Position numbers and translations under genes: made by a program
Assembly: GCA_964581165.1 (NCBI GenBank)
Contig: CAZOMM010000047.1
Location: 1 to 15,925 of the forward strand
Length of the DNA: 15,925 nt
From: CAZPAN01 sp964581165
GTDB lineage: Bacteria > Actinomycetota > Coriobacteriia > Coriobacteriales > CADBOM01
Reading direction: 5' to 3'
The notes under the pieces: model-generated
Databases searched by the model: none
Seen by the model: only the letters and a program-made list of their open reading frames with translations
Told to the model about the DNA's origin: nothing
In this document: piece by piece, positions 1 through 7,454 of the stretch
How positions within the stretch are numbered: position 1 is the first letter of the stretch
Layout of the letters: every line of letters starts with the position of its first letter

Positions 1-93
1 GTGAGCGTTTAGACATGGGCGGAGCTGTTAATCGCCATAGGCTTTGCTGTTAGTATCGCGTCTTGTTGCGCCTTGCTGCCGCCGATAACTTTG

Positions 94-232
94 GGCTTGG
101 GTTTTGGGCTTTTTGGCTTATGTTTCGATCGAGGCTTTAGTTTTAATTTTGGGTTTTGGTTTTAGTTTTTGGGCTTAAGTCTCAATTGGGGCCTAAGGTT
201 TTGATTTTGGGTTTAAGTTTCGATTGGGACTT
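94..232. repeat. Degenerate G/T-rich repeat at the yigZ 3' end
   Basis: Bases 1-212 hold no convincing gene. From about 94 the plus strand is G/T-rich and built from related pieces of the type GGGnTTAAGTnTCnATTGGG. The clearest two start at 171 and 209 (38-bp offset), and a looser copy starts near 114. The last unit overlaps the final codons and stop of the minus-strand yigZ gene, so the C-terminal residues of that protein are encoded by repeat sequence. No terminator hairpin was found here. Function unknown. Confidence 0.45.
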
Positions 233-848
233 GACGAAGACTTTCGTCTCCTAAAAGAATTTCGGCCCTGCCATCGCACATGTCCATGATTAGCTTTTCG
301 ACAGTCTTGACACGCTCAGACAGAACAACTACTTCAAGCGTCACATCACCAGCAAACGAAGCATCTAGCTCTATCACGTCGGATGTTTCGTTGAGTCGTT
401 TTGATATTGCTTCGTACAAAGAGTAGGGAATTGATGCTAGCAACTCACGACATGGTGCGTTTTGTACTATGCAAGCAGATTCGCAGGCCATTTGCGCTGC
501 TTTGGAATAGGCCCTCATGAGTCCACCTCGACCCAGGAGGGTACCTCCAAAAATTCTAGCTACCACGCAGACGACATCTCGCAAGCCCAGTCCGTCGATT
601 ACAGAAAAAACCGGGAAGCCGGCTGTCCCATGCGGTTCTTTGGCATCTGAGTAACGCATAATATCGCCCTTATCGATTATGTAAGCGCTCACATAATGAC
701 GGGCATCGGGAACAATCTCACGAATTGAATGACGATAATCAATCGCCGCTTCCTCGCTTTCGACATGAGTCAAAAACGAGTAGAAGCGGCTGTTTTTTAT
801 TTCGTACTCTGCTTTGGAAACCCCGGCTACCGTGCGGAAGGGCCTCAT
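213..848 (-). CDS. yigZ: YigZ/IMPACT family protein (UPF0029)
   Basis: This 211-residue protein is the usual length for bacterial YigZ. The family hallmark is visible in the middle: a D-x-x-E-P-x-G-T-A-G stretch (here SDAKEPHGTAG) followed by VARIFGGTLLGRGGLMRAYS, the conserved RyFGG-LG-GGL-RAY block of the IMPACT fold. The C-terminal third matches the small ferredoxin-like second domain of the family. The DG that normally precedes EP is AK here. The ATG start has AGGAG five bases upstream. The gene lies 33 bp downstream of the ferritin gene on the same strand, so co-transcription is likely. Bacterial members have no settled function; eukaryotic IMPACT regulates Gcn2, and a nucleic-acid or ribosome-related role is usually assumed. 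Family assignment is firm, role is not. Confidence 0.9.
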   Translation of the reverse strand: MRPFRTVAGVSKAEYEIKNSRFYSFLTHVESEEAAIDYRHSIREIVPDARHYVSAYIIDKGDIMRYSDAKEPHGTAGFPVFSVIDGLGLRDVVCVVARIFGGTLLGRGGLMRAYSKAAQMACESACIVQNAPCRELLASIPYSLYEAISKRLNETSDVIELDASFAGDVTLEVVVLSERVKTVEKLIMDMCDGRAEILLGDESLRQVPIET

Positions 849-881
849 CTAGGCTCCTGAATTTTCAATGCTGTACTAAGC

Positions 882-1403
882 CTAAGCCCCGGTGTTAGCC
901 AGTGGAGTTGGAGTTGTGTAGGTGCGAGCAAGATACTCCTGATCCAGCTCGTAGAGAGACCTAGCATCAGTGCCAAACAATTTCATCTTGCTGATCATTG
1001 TTCTGGCATTGTCTTCTTCTTCCAGCTGCTCATCGATAAACCAATCTAGAAACTTCATGGTGCGATAGTCGTTGACTTTTTGAGCAGCGGCGTAAATGTC
1101 ATTAATGAGGCTAGTTACGTACTTCTCGTGTTCTAGGGTTGCCTCTAGCGCATCCATGTATTCAGAAAACTCTTTTGTGGGTTGGTCGATAGGCAAAAGC
1201 TTGACTTTGCAATCGTTGTCATGCAGATAGTTGCGGAAAATCAGGGCATGATCACGTTCTTCTTGGGCTTGAATGAAGAAGTAATTGGAGAACCCATCTA
1301 GATCTTCCTCATCAAAATAATCTGCGATCGAGAGATAGAGATATGCCGAATAAAGTTCCTTATTAATCTGCTGATTCAAAAGTTCATAAACATGCTGATC
1401 CAT
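882..1403 (-). CDS. ftn: Non-haem ferritin
   Basis: A 173-residue ferritin that oxidises Fe(II) and stores iron in a 24-subunit cytoplasmic shell. The four-helix ferritin pattern is intact and the ferroxidase ligands fall at almost the same positions as in E. coli FtnA: E16 (NKELYSAYLYL), E49 and H52 (EERDHA), E93 (EHEKY), Q126 and E129 (DEQLEEE). I chose the ATG at 1403 rather than an in-frame start 16 codons upstream, because GGAAAGGGGAAC lies directly in front of it and family members begin at this point. A -10-like TATGAT (minus strand, 1475-1480) lies upstream, with no clear -35. The C-terminal tail (TTPTPLANTGA) is slightly longer than usual and low in complexity. yigZ follows 33 bp downstream. 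Confidence 0.95.
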   Translation of the reverse strand: MDQHVYELLNQQINKELYSAYLYLSIADYFDEEDLDGFSNYFFIQAQEERDHALIFRNYLHDNDCKVKLLPIDQPTKEFSEYMDALEATLEHEKYVTSLINDIYAAAQKVNDYRTMKFLDWFIDEQLEEEDNARTMISKMKLFGTDARSLYELDQEYLARTYTTPTPLANTGA

Positions 1404-1528
1404 CTTGTTCCCCTTTCCGATACCTTCTAGTTTTTGTGATCCTAGGTTCAACTAGCTTGGCTTGCTATCGCTCTATCATAATGCTTAAAGAGCTGCAGGG
1501 TTAAAGCAAAGCAGTAATATTCATTTTG

Positions 1529-1628
1529 NNNNNNNNNNNNNNNNNNNNNNNNNNNNNNNNNNNNNNNNNNNNNNNNNNNNNNNNNNNNNNNNNNNNNNNN
1601 NNNNNNNNNNNNNNNNNNNNNNNNNNNN
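1529..1628. other. Assembly gap (100 N)
   Basis: A run of exactly 100 N, the conventional placeholder for a scaffold join of unknown length. It sits upstream of the ferritin gene and just beyond the 3' end of the tRNA, so the ferritin promoter context and the linkage of the two sides are not established. Confidence 0.98.
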
Positions 1629-1632
1629 AAAG

Positions 1633-1708
<76 letters not shown>

Positions 1709-1725
1709 GCAACTGGCAAGGCTGT

Positions 1726-1731
1726 AGTATA
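1726..1731 (-). promoter_or_regulatory. Possible -10 box of the tRNA-Thr gene
   Basis: TATACT on the minus strand, 18 bp upstream of the mature tRNA 5' end, a sensible distance for a short leader. No good -35 hexamer is seen at 16-18 bp, so this is tentative. Confidence 0.35.
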
Positions 1732-1888
1732 GCGAAGTTCTCAGAAGTATGTGAGCCGCAGACACCTATGCACCCGCTCAGTAGTCGTGTCAACTCTGCT
1801 TTAACACAGCGAAAAGTTAACGCAAAAAGCCAAAGAGCAGGATCGCGCAGTGAGATCGCAGAGCAGGGTCACGAAAGCTTTAAACACC

Positions 1889-1950
1889 CTCACCACCACA
1901 GGGAGGGGCCGCAGTGGGTCTCACCACCACGGGGAGGGACCACGGTAAGT
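1889..1950. repeat. 31-bp tandem duplication at the radical SAM gene 3' end
   Basis: Two imperfect 31-bp units begin CTCACCACCAC at 1889 and 1920. The second contains the stop codon and last codons (PSPWW) of the radical SAM gene; the first lies just past the stop. A looser 26-bp pair beginning AGAGCAGG at 1834 and 1860 lies next to it. The 1709-1920 stretch otherwise shows no gene. Confidence 0.7.
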
Positions 1951-2886
1951 CTTCCAACCATCTCGCTCATAGTTGGTACGCACTTTTTCTACCGACTCGC
2001 CGAGTCCGCCTTTTTCTGTTTCGTTTTTGTCGTCGCGGGGGTTGGTGCCCACCTCGGCCCATGCTAGGTTGCCGTTAAAGCGTGTCTTTGGACTGCAGGT
2101 AAGACGCATGATGGCGTTATAGAGACTGTATTTGCGAAATGTGTAGTGTTCGTCGTCGGCAAGTTGCGTACCTGGCACAGGAATCATGCCAAAGGCCGAG
2201 ATGTACTGAGTCTCAAGTGCAACTAGGCGCAGCATATTGCGAGCCACTTCATCGTTAGTGTAGCGCGGATCTATCATCTCAAGGCAGGTGAGAACTTTTA
2301 ATCCTGCCGCCTGAGCTGCTTCTATGGTCTCAAAGCGGCGATCGAGTGGTATTTCGTTTACTTTGCCCTCGCCCATGCGTACTGCGTGATATACGCTGCC
2401 AACACCAACACTTTTGAGGCGCTCGGCCATGGCATAGTCGAAATCGCCCATGTTGGCGGTAAGGGGCATTTCGGGCCCAATGGCTTCCTTAATCTGAGCA
2501 AGATAGTCTACGTACTGTCCAAAGTCGTAGTCGGCTGTAATCATGATGGTGATGCAGTTAGCACCTTGCTCTTTATATGCCAAGACATAGTCGATGATTT
2601 TCTCGATAGGCATTTCCATCGAACCGGTTCGCGCCGTGTTTACCGTGGCAAAGGAGCAAAACAAGCAATTTTTAGAGCAAGGATTTGCATCAATACCCAC
2701 TTGGGCATGCACCTCTGCAGTATTGTCGGCAAGTTCGCGGCGGCGCTTGTCCGCTGCCCAGCTGATGTAGTAGGCATCGAGACTGAATTCATCTACGTCC
2801 ATAAGGCGTACAAGTTCATCATGCCCAGGCTGCTGACCTGTTAGTGCCGTATCTACAATCCGTTCAATGTCGGGCGTTACCTTCAT
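1921..2886 (-). CDS. Radical SAM enzyme, BioB/HydE/PylB-like
   Basis: A 321-residue radical SAM enzyme. The [4Fe-4S]/SAM-binding motif CX3CX2C is C70, C74, C77 (PCSKNCLFCSFA). The rest is a single TIM barrel with features of the biotin-synthase-like subgroup: a YHAVRMGEGK strand, an RFETIEAAQAAGLKV segment comparable to the R-x-x-T-L-x-x-A-x-x-A-G-x-K-V of BioB, a PVPGTQL strand, and a C-terminal NLAWAEVGTNPRDD segment resembling the end of a BATS-type domain. Length and layout fit enzymes such as BioB, HydE and PylB, but I cannot say which reaction is catalysed. It starts divergently from an ABC importer operon, 248 bp away, suggesting substrate supply or co-regulation. GAGGAG lies about 12 bp before the ATG, which is rather far. 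Its last codons lie in a 31-bp tandem repeat. Confidence 0.85.
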   Translation of the reverse strand: MKVTPDIERIVDTALTGQQPGHDELVRLMDVDEFSLDAYYISWAADKRRRELADNTAEVHAQVGIDANPCSKNCLFCSFATVNTARTGSMEMPIEKIIDYVLAYKEQGANCITIMITADYDFGQYVDYLAQIKEAIGPEMPLTANMGDFDYAMAERLKSVGVGSVYHAVRMGEGKVNEIPLDRRFETIEAAQAAGLKVLTCLEMIDPRYTNDEVARNMLRLVALETQYISAFGMIPVPGTQLADDEHYTFRKYSLYNAIMRLTCSPKTRFNGNLAWAEVGTNPRDDKNETEKGGLGESVEKVRTNYERDGWKTYRGPSPWW

Positions 2887-2958
2887 GTCGAAATTCTTCT
2901 CCTCTTTATCGTAAGCGTTTTAAGTAGTTGTTTGCTTTTTTGCCGTACACCCCTAAAC

Positions 2959-2981
2959 CAGCAGCACTTCTGCTGTTTTTT
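2959..2981 (+). terminator. Small intrinsic terminator before the importer operon
   Basis: Stem CAGCAG / CTGCTG with a five-base loop (CACTT), followed at once by six T on the plus strand. It would stop plus-strand transcription entering the importer operon from upstream. On the minus strand the same hairpin lies in the 5' leader of the radical SAM gene without a U-tract. The stem is short, so its strength is uncertain. Confidence 0.5.
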
Positions 2982-3009
2982 ACTGGTTGCATATTGGAAG
3001 TTCTTTACG

Positions 3010-3086
3010 CTAATAGTGTATTCTATAACTAATAGATTAATGCAACTAATAGATCTGCACTACTAATGGATATATACTGCTAGTAT
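3010..3086 (+). promoter_or_regulatory. CTAATAG repeats at 17-bp pitch, likely operator array
   Basis: CTAATAG occurs at 3010, 3029 and 3046, with weaker relatives CTAATGG at 3063 and CTAGTAT at 3080. The offsets are 19, 17, 17 and 17 bp. The 3029 and 3046 copies agree over nine bases (CTAATAGAT). They end about 50 bp before the first importer gene. A -10-like TATACT (3073-3078) sits inside the array but has no recognisable -35, which fits activator-dependent transcription. The regulator is not in this window. Spacing is observed; the operator role is inferred. Confidence 0.5.
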
Positions 3087-3134
3087 TGTAGTCAGAAAAC
3101 TTTCAATAAAGAGACAAGTAGGTAAAGGGGAGGC

Positions 3135-4157
3135 ATGGTTTCTAAGAACGGGGGAAAGACCAAGCGCGGTTTTGTCGAGCGTTTCTTCAGCGCGTTTTCC
3201 TTTGCAAAACCCAAGGAGATTGCAAAGCTGGTTTGTCCGCTCTTTGCAATGCTGGCCGTGCTTATTGTCAATGGTACGGCAGCCGATGTGTATCCCGAGG
3301 GTCTCTCTTCGGTCTATTACGGTATCTTTGTACGCGCCTCACTGCTTATTTATCTGCTTATTTGCCTTTTGAGCATATGGTTCGAAGCCCTCCGCCGCCG
3401 TTTTGTGAAGTGGTGGGGGCTTATCATCTTTATCTATCTAGCCACGGGTATCTACAATCTTTGCACTATTAAGTCGGGTGTTTTTACCCTGCCATATTTC
3501 CCTTCCTTCGAAAGCATGCTGGCCTATTGCTTTGAGCATGCCGATCGCATTTTGGGCGATCTGTACAACTCGGTAACTTTGTATCTGGAAGGTATCTTCA
3601 TTGGTGGTGTGCTGGGCTTTCTTTGGGGCTCGGCCATGGGTTATAGCAAGCATGCGAATTACTGGCTTAATCCCATCATCAAAATCATCGGTCCTGTGCC
3701 GGGTGTGGCCTGGGTAACTATTTCTTTGGCCCTTGCACCTTCAAACCATGTTGCTGCCTTGGTGGTTATTGCCTCAACTACGTGGTTTCCCTTGGCTGTT
3801 AATCTTGCAGGTGGCATTCGCTCGGTAAGCCGTACGAGCATTGAGCGTGCTCAGACCCTTGGTGCATCTAATTTCTACATTATTCGTCATGTGGTTTATC
3901 CGGCAGCTGCACCTACAGTGTTTACCGGCTTGTTCATGGGTTTGTGCTTCTCGCTTACTTCGCTTACTACCGCCGAGATTATGGGAGTAGAAGGCGGCTT
4001 GGGTTGGCGTATTTCTTGGGCGCAATCGGCCATGGCTTACGACATTACCTACACCATTGTCATCATGTTTATTGTGATGGCCTTTGTGTTTATTTCTCTT
4101 TTGTTCTTTATCCAGCGCCGCGTTATGAGCTGGTCGAAGGAGGTCGTCCAGTGGTAA
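3135..4157 (+). CDS. ABC importer permease 1, NitT/TauT (SsuC) type
   Basis: A 340-residue inner-membrane subunit of a nitrate/sulfonate/taurine-type importer. The C-terminal two thirds is the BPD_transp_1 fold; the coupling (EAA) loop reads IERAQTLGASNFYIIRHVVYPAAAP at roughly residues 235-260, split here as IERAQTLGASNF and YIIRHVVYPAAAP. Before it are two or three extra hydrophobic segments (about residues 30-110) that ordinary SsuC/TauC proteins of about 260 residues lack. The ATG has AAAGGGGAGG just upstream. It is the first gene of a four-gene operon and is paralogous to the second permease, which shares the extra N-terminal part, so the two probably form a heterodimer. Substrate unknown. 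Confidence 0.88.
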   Translation: MVSKNGGKTKRGFVERFFSAFSFAKPKEIAKLVCPLFAMLAVLIVNGTAADVYPEGLSSVYYGIFVRASLLIYLLICLLSIWFEALRRRFVKWWGLIIFIYLATGIYNLCTIKSGVFTLPYFPSFESMLAYCFEHADRILGDLYNSVTLYLEGIFIGGVLGFLWGSAMGYSKHANYWLNPIIKIIGPVPGVAWVTISLALAPSNHVAALVVIASTTWFPLAVNLAGGIRSVSRTSIERAQTLGASNFYIIRHVVYPAAAPTVFTGLFMGLCFSLTSLTTAEIMGVEGGLGWRISWAQSAMAYDITYTIVIMFIVMAFVFISLLFFIQRRVMSWSKEVVQW

Positions 4158-4214
4158 GAAAAAGGGGAGCGGCGCAAGGAGGTCTTCCAATGCTAAGAAG
4201 GAAGGGATCAGCGC
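4137..4214 (+). repeat. 39-bp tandem duplication carrying two RBS/start sets
   Basis: Units 4137-4175 and 4176-4214 agree at 31 of 39 positions by eye. Each holds AAGGAGGTC, then a start codon at the same distance (GTG at 4151, ATG at 4190), then TAAGAA. Because 39 is a multiple of three, both starts are in frame with the importer ATPase. The first unit also contains the last codons and stop of permease 1. Confidence 0.85.
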
Positions 4215-4987
4215 AGACTAGTTCGCAAGAGGACAAGACCAAAAAGCGTCTGGTAGCCAAAGATGTCCTGCGCATCTTTGAAGATGATGAGCGCGGTGAG
4301 CTTGTGGCTCTGCAGGGTTTTGCCTTGGAGGCCTCTCATGGCGAGCTGGTGGCTCTTATTGGGCCGAGTGGCTGTGGAAAATCCACCTTTTTACGCTTGG
4401 TTGCAGGCTTAGATAAGTGGCAGGGAGGCAGCATTGAATATGGTGACGAGCCTATAGAAGGCCCTTCCTACGATCGTGGCTTTGTATTTCAGGAGACCAA
4501 TTTATATCCCTGGCTTACCGTAGAGAAAAATATTGCCTTTGGCCTAAAGGCACGAGGTGTCTATAAACAGCAAAAAGATCGTGTGCAAGAAATGATCGAC
4601 CTTATGGGGCTTACGGGTTTTGAGAAGTCCTATCCGCATCAAATATCTGGTGGCATGGCAGCGCGCGTGGCTATTGCACAAACCTTTGTACAGGATCCCG
4701 GGATTATTTTGCTTGATGAGCCGCTTTCGGCCCTAGATGCTTTCACGCGTGCCATCATCCAGGACGAAATTCTTAAGATGCGCGATAGGTTCCAGCCTAT
4801 CATCCTTATGGTTACCCATGATATTGAGGAAGCAGTATATATGGCCGATCGTGTGGTTGTACTGAGTCCGCGCCCGGGTATCAATATCGGTGAAATTCAC
4901 ATCGATTTGCCGCATCCGAGAGATCGCATTTCTGCCGAGTTCATTGAATATCGTCATACGATCATCGACATGCTCAATTTTGAGTAG
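4190..4987 (+). CDS. ABC importer ATPase, NitT/TauT (SsuB) type
   Basis: A 265-residue ATPase that drives import through the two flanking permeases. Walker A is GPSGCGKS at 58-65, the Q-loop glutamine is Q101 (VFQETNLYPWLTV), the signature is ISGGM at 152-156, Walker B is IILLDEP with D176 and E177, the D-loop is SALDA and the switch histidine is H210 (VTHDIEEA). The NLYPWLTV and ISGGMAARVAIA wording is typical of the SsuB/TauB group. I chose ATG 4190 because GGAGGT precedes it by seven bases. GTG 4151, in frame, has an equally good site and would add 13 residues (see the tandem duplication). A longer upstream reading frame overlaps permease 1 and is not used. Permease 2 follows 24 bp downstream. 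Confidence 0.9.
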   Translation: MLRRKGSAQTSSQEDKTKKRLVAKDVLRIFEDDERGELVALQGFALEASHGELVALIGPSGCGKSTFLRLVAGLDKWQGGSIEYGDEPIEGPSYDRGFVFQETNLYPWLTVEKNIAFGLKARGVYKQQKDRVQEMIDLMGLTGFEKSYPHQISGGMAARVAIAQTFVQDPGIILLDEPLSALDAFTRAIIQDEILKMRDRFQPIILMVTHDIEEAVYMADRVVVLSPRPGINIGEIHIDLPHPRDRISAEFIEYRHTIIDMLNFE

Positions 4988-5011
4988 CGAGCAGTACTTA
5001 GAAGGTGAGCA

Positions 5012-6055
5012 GTGGCTAAGATCGATCTTAAAGAGGAACAGCGTAAAGAAGAACAGCGGCTCTTCACTAAAAAGAAGGAGCCAATCGTAGTTCGTGCATC
5101 GCTAAAGGATGCCTTAAAGATGCTCATCCCTTGCGTGGGCATTGGTATATCGGCCATAGAGTTTGTGTCGTTTCCTCAGGTCTATCCCTCGTCTCTTCAG
5201 TATCAATCGGGGATATGGCTTTATGCCCTAGCTGTCATTGCCATCATCTATGCGTGCGTATATCTGCTGTCCTTATTTTTGCGACCTTTGCGCGAGAAGG
5301 TGGCGCATTTTTCTTACTTGATATGTGCTTTTTTCCTTCTCTTCACTCTTCAAGATTATCTGACACTGCGCACGGGTATTTTGCGACTGCCTTTTTTACC
5401 CTCGCCTGACAAGATAATCAATGAGCTTGTGGTCAACTTTTCTACCATCATGGGAGACTTGGTTGCGTCGATGGGCATGCTTTTTGGTGGGCTTATCTTA
5501 GGCTCGGTGCTTGGTTTTGTTTCGGGACTAGCCTGCGGCTGTGTGCGCCTTGTGGATTACTGGATAAGTCCTTTGCTCAAGGTTATAGGCCCAGTACCTG
5601 CACTTATCTGGATGCCTCTGTTCTTTGTGACTTTTCATTCAAGCAATGCTGCGGCGCTTTCTGCGGTGTCGATTGCTTCTTGGTTTCCGCTAACACTCAT
5701 GATCTCAAGTGCCATCAAGAACATGGATGTAAGCCTTATTGAGCGTGCTGAAACTTTGGGTGCCTCAAAGTTTTACATAGTGACCCATGTGATGCTGCCA
5801 AATGCCATTCCCTCCATTGCAAATGCTTTGTTTATGGCTTTGTCAGGCTCTTTTGGTGCCATGGCAGCGGCAGAGTTATGTGGAGTAAGTTCGGGTTTGA
5901 TGTTCCGTATTCGATACACCCGTGTTATGGCGAATTACGGCGAGGTTTATGCAATTATCGGAGTGATGATTGTTTTGTTTGCCGTGCTTACAGCTGTCAT
6001 GTTTGCATTTAGAAACTGGCTCCTTCGTTGGCAGAAGGGCCTTGCTCGATGGTAG
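5012..6055 (+). CDS. ABC importer permease 2, NitT/TauT (SsuC) type
   Basis: A 347-residue paralogue of permease 1. The EAA coupling loop is IERAETLGASKFYIVTHVML, near-identical in its first half to that of permease 1, and both proteins share VYP followed by extra N-terminal membrane segments and a conserved SPLLKVIGPVPALIW-type strand (IIKIIGPVPGVAW in permease 1). The first 35 residues are highly charged (KEEQRKEEQRLFTKKK) and cytoplasmic. The start is GTG, with AGAAGG upstream. Encoding two different permeases with one ATPase implies a heterodimeric channel, whereas most characterised NitT/TauT importers use a homodimer. Substrate unknown. Confidence 0.87.
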   Translation: MAKIDLKEEQRKEEQRLFTKKKEPIVVRASLKDALKMLIPCVGIGISAIEFVSFPQVYPSSLQYQSGIWLYALAVIAIIYACVYLLSLFLRPLREKVAHFSYLICAFFLLFTLQDYLTLRTGILRLPFLPSPDKIINELVVNFSTIMGDLVASMGMLFGGLILGSVLGFVSGLACGCVRLVDYWISPLLKVIGPVPALIWMPLFFVTFHSSNAAALSAVSIASWFPLTLMISSAIKNMDVSLIERAETLGASKFYIVTHVMLPNAIPSIANALFMALSGSFGAMAAAELCGVSSGLMFRIRYTRVMANYGEVYAIIGVMIVLFAVLTAVMFAFRNWLLRWQKGLARW

Positions 6056-6063
6056 CTACTGCC

Positions 6064-6105
6064 GAGGTGCATCAGCTGAGGTGCATCGGCCGAGGTGCAC
6101 CAGCT
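6064..6105. repeat. 14-bp tandem repeat, three units
   Basis: Three units of GAGGTGCATCAGCT type start at 6064, 6078 and 6092 with only a few differences. They lie between permease 2 and the binding-protein gene, 69 bp before its start codon, and may lengthen the intercistronic spacer of the mRNA. Confidence 0.8.
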
Positions 6106-6173
6106 GTCCTTGGCAGTGGACGATAAATATTGTTGCCGACAAGCCAAGAAGGGTCTAAAGGAAGGAAAGGACA

Positions 6174-7352
6174 ATGAAGAAAAAGCTTACAAGACGCACC
6201 TTTGTAAAGGGGGCGGCTGCTGCTTGTGCTGCTGCAGCAGCGGGTGCAGCACTTTCTGGTTGCAGCAGTGGCTCTGAAGACAGCACAGAAGAAAGCAGCG
6301 AAGCTATCCCTCTAACCATTGGCTACTGGGGTGGTAACTGCTGCGAGCTGACGGTGTTTGCAGCTATCGAGAACGGCTGTTTTGAGGACAATGGTATCGA
6401 GCCGTCAATTGTTACCATTACCGCTGATACCTCTGAGTTGCTTGCCAACGACGAGATTGACTTCTTCCTGTGGACGCCAGGCTTCTTTTTGTCTTGGCTT
6501 GAGGGTGCCAACGCCAAATTGATTGACACCTGCCATATGGGTTGTTGGTCGGGCATCACTCTAGAGGGCAGTGGTATTGATTCTCCTGCCGACCTAGCAG
6601 GCAGGCGCGTTGGTTGCACTGGTATGAGCGGTCCGTCTTATGTGGAGAGCAACGCCTTATATTCCCGTATTACCGGAGGCACCGCCGAGGATATTGACTG
6701 GGTGGTCTACGATGGTTCGCTTTTGCTGCAAGCCCTGTTAGATGGCGAAGTTGATGCAATCATTGGCATTGACTCCACTCTTTATCCGCAGGTCAAAGAG
6801 AACGAAAATACCAAGTTCTTCTTTATCTCTGCACAGGATCTCTCCGACTACTATTGCTGCTTTATTTGCATCAATAGCCACACCTTGGAGAACTATCCCG
6901 AGGCCGCTGATCGTCTAGTCATGGCCATGGCCGATGCCGCCGACATCACTCGCGCCGATACAGAAAGCATCGTAGAGATGGCTATCGAGAATGGCTACAC
7001 GGTTGGCTCTTATCCCGACATCGAGAAGAACCTGGCCAATAACTATCTCTATGGGCATGGCAACGAGGATGATTTCTGGGCTTCTATTTACGAGCGTTGG
7101 GATGAGCTTAGAGTGGCTGGATTTTTGCCCGACTGCCCCGAAGACGAGGATGAGGCAGCTGAGTATTTGCAGCAGCTTACCGAGGGTATTGGCGAGTGGC
7201 ATGGTGATGCGGCCTCCGATACCGCTGCTGCGCCCTTAAGCGAACAGGTGGTCGAGCGAGGCGACGCTTTTGGTGTTGATGCCGATGCAGTGCGTGCTGT
7301 TGATGCGCGTGGCGAGGACGATCCCGAGGGAGCAGAGACTCTTTACTACTAA
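6174..7352 (+). CDS. Tat-exported substrate-binding lipoprotein of the importer
   Basis: A 392-residue extracytoplasmic binding protein. The N-terminus has a twin-arginine motif (TRRTFVKG, R7R8), an alanine-rich hydrophobic stretch and a lipobox LSGC with lipidated C30. It would therefore be exported by Tat and anchored to the membrane. The mature part follows the NMT1/SsuA layout: IPLTIGYWGG at the start, an ENGCFEDNGIEPSIV segment, PADLAGRRVGC, and LLDGEVDAIIGID. Ten cysteines occur after C30, including pairs GNCCEL and YYCCFIC and a CHMGC motif, which is unusual for this family. The last roughly 60 residues are an acidic, alanine-rich tail. A strong site (AGGAAGGAAAGG) precedes the ATG. 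The gene closes the importer operon before a terminator. Ligand unknown. Confidence 0.88.
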   Translation: MKKKLTRRTFVKGAAAACAAAAAGAALSGCSSGSEDSTEESSEAIPLTIGYWGGNCCELTVFAAIENGCFEDNGIEPSIVTITADTSELLANDEIDFFLWTPGFFLSWLEGANAKLIDTCHMGCWSGITLEGSGIDSPADLAGRRVGCTGMSGPSYVESNALYSRITGGTAEDIDWVVYDGSLLLQALLDGEVDAIIGIDSTLYPQVKENENTKFFFISAQDLSDYYCCFICINSHTLENYPEAADRLVMAMADAADITRADTESIVEMAIENGYTVGSYPDIEKNLANNYLYGHGNEDDFWASIYERWDELRVAGFLPDCPEDEDEAAEYLQQLTEGIGEWHGDAASDTAAAPLSEQVVERGDAFGVDADAVRAVDARGEDDPEGAETLYY

Positions 7353-7391
7353 TCTGGGATGTTCTACTGGATGATTTTGAGGGCGAGGAGG

Positions 7392-7445
7392 TAGAAGCGC
7401 TCTGCTGATTAGAAGCGCTCTGCCATTTGGAAACGCTCTACTGAT
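7392..7445. repeat. 18-bp tandem repeat, three units
   Basis: Units of TAGAAGCGCTCTGCTGAT type start at 7392, 7410 and 7428. They lie between the stop codon of the binding protein and the operon terminator, so they would be part of the 3' untranslated region. Confidence 0.8.
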
Positions 7446-7454
7446 TGTCTTTTT

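Noticed and set aside
3944..4150. Upstream in-frame part of the importer ATPase reading frame
   Set aside because: It runs through the permease 1 coding region in another frame and contains no ABC-ATPase sequence.
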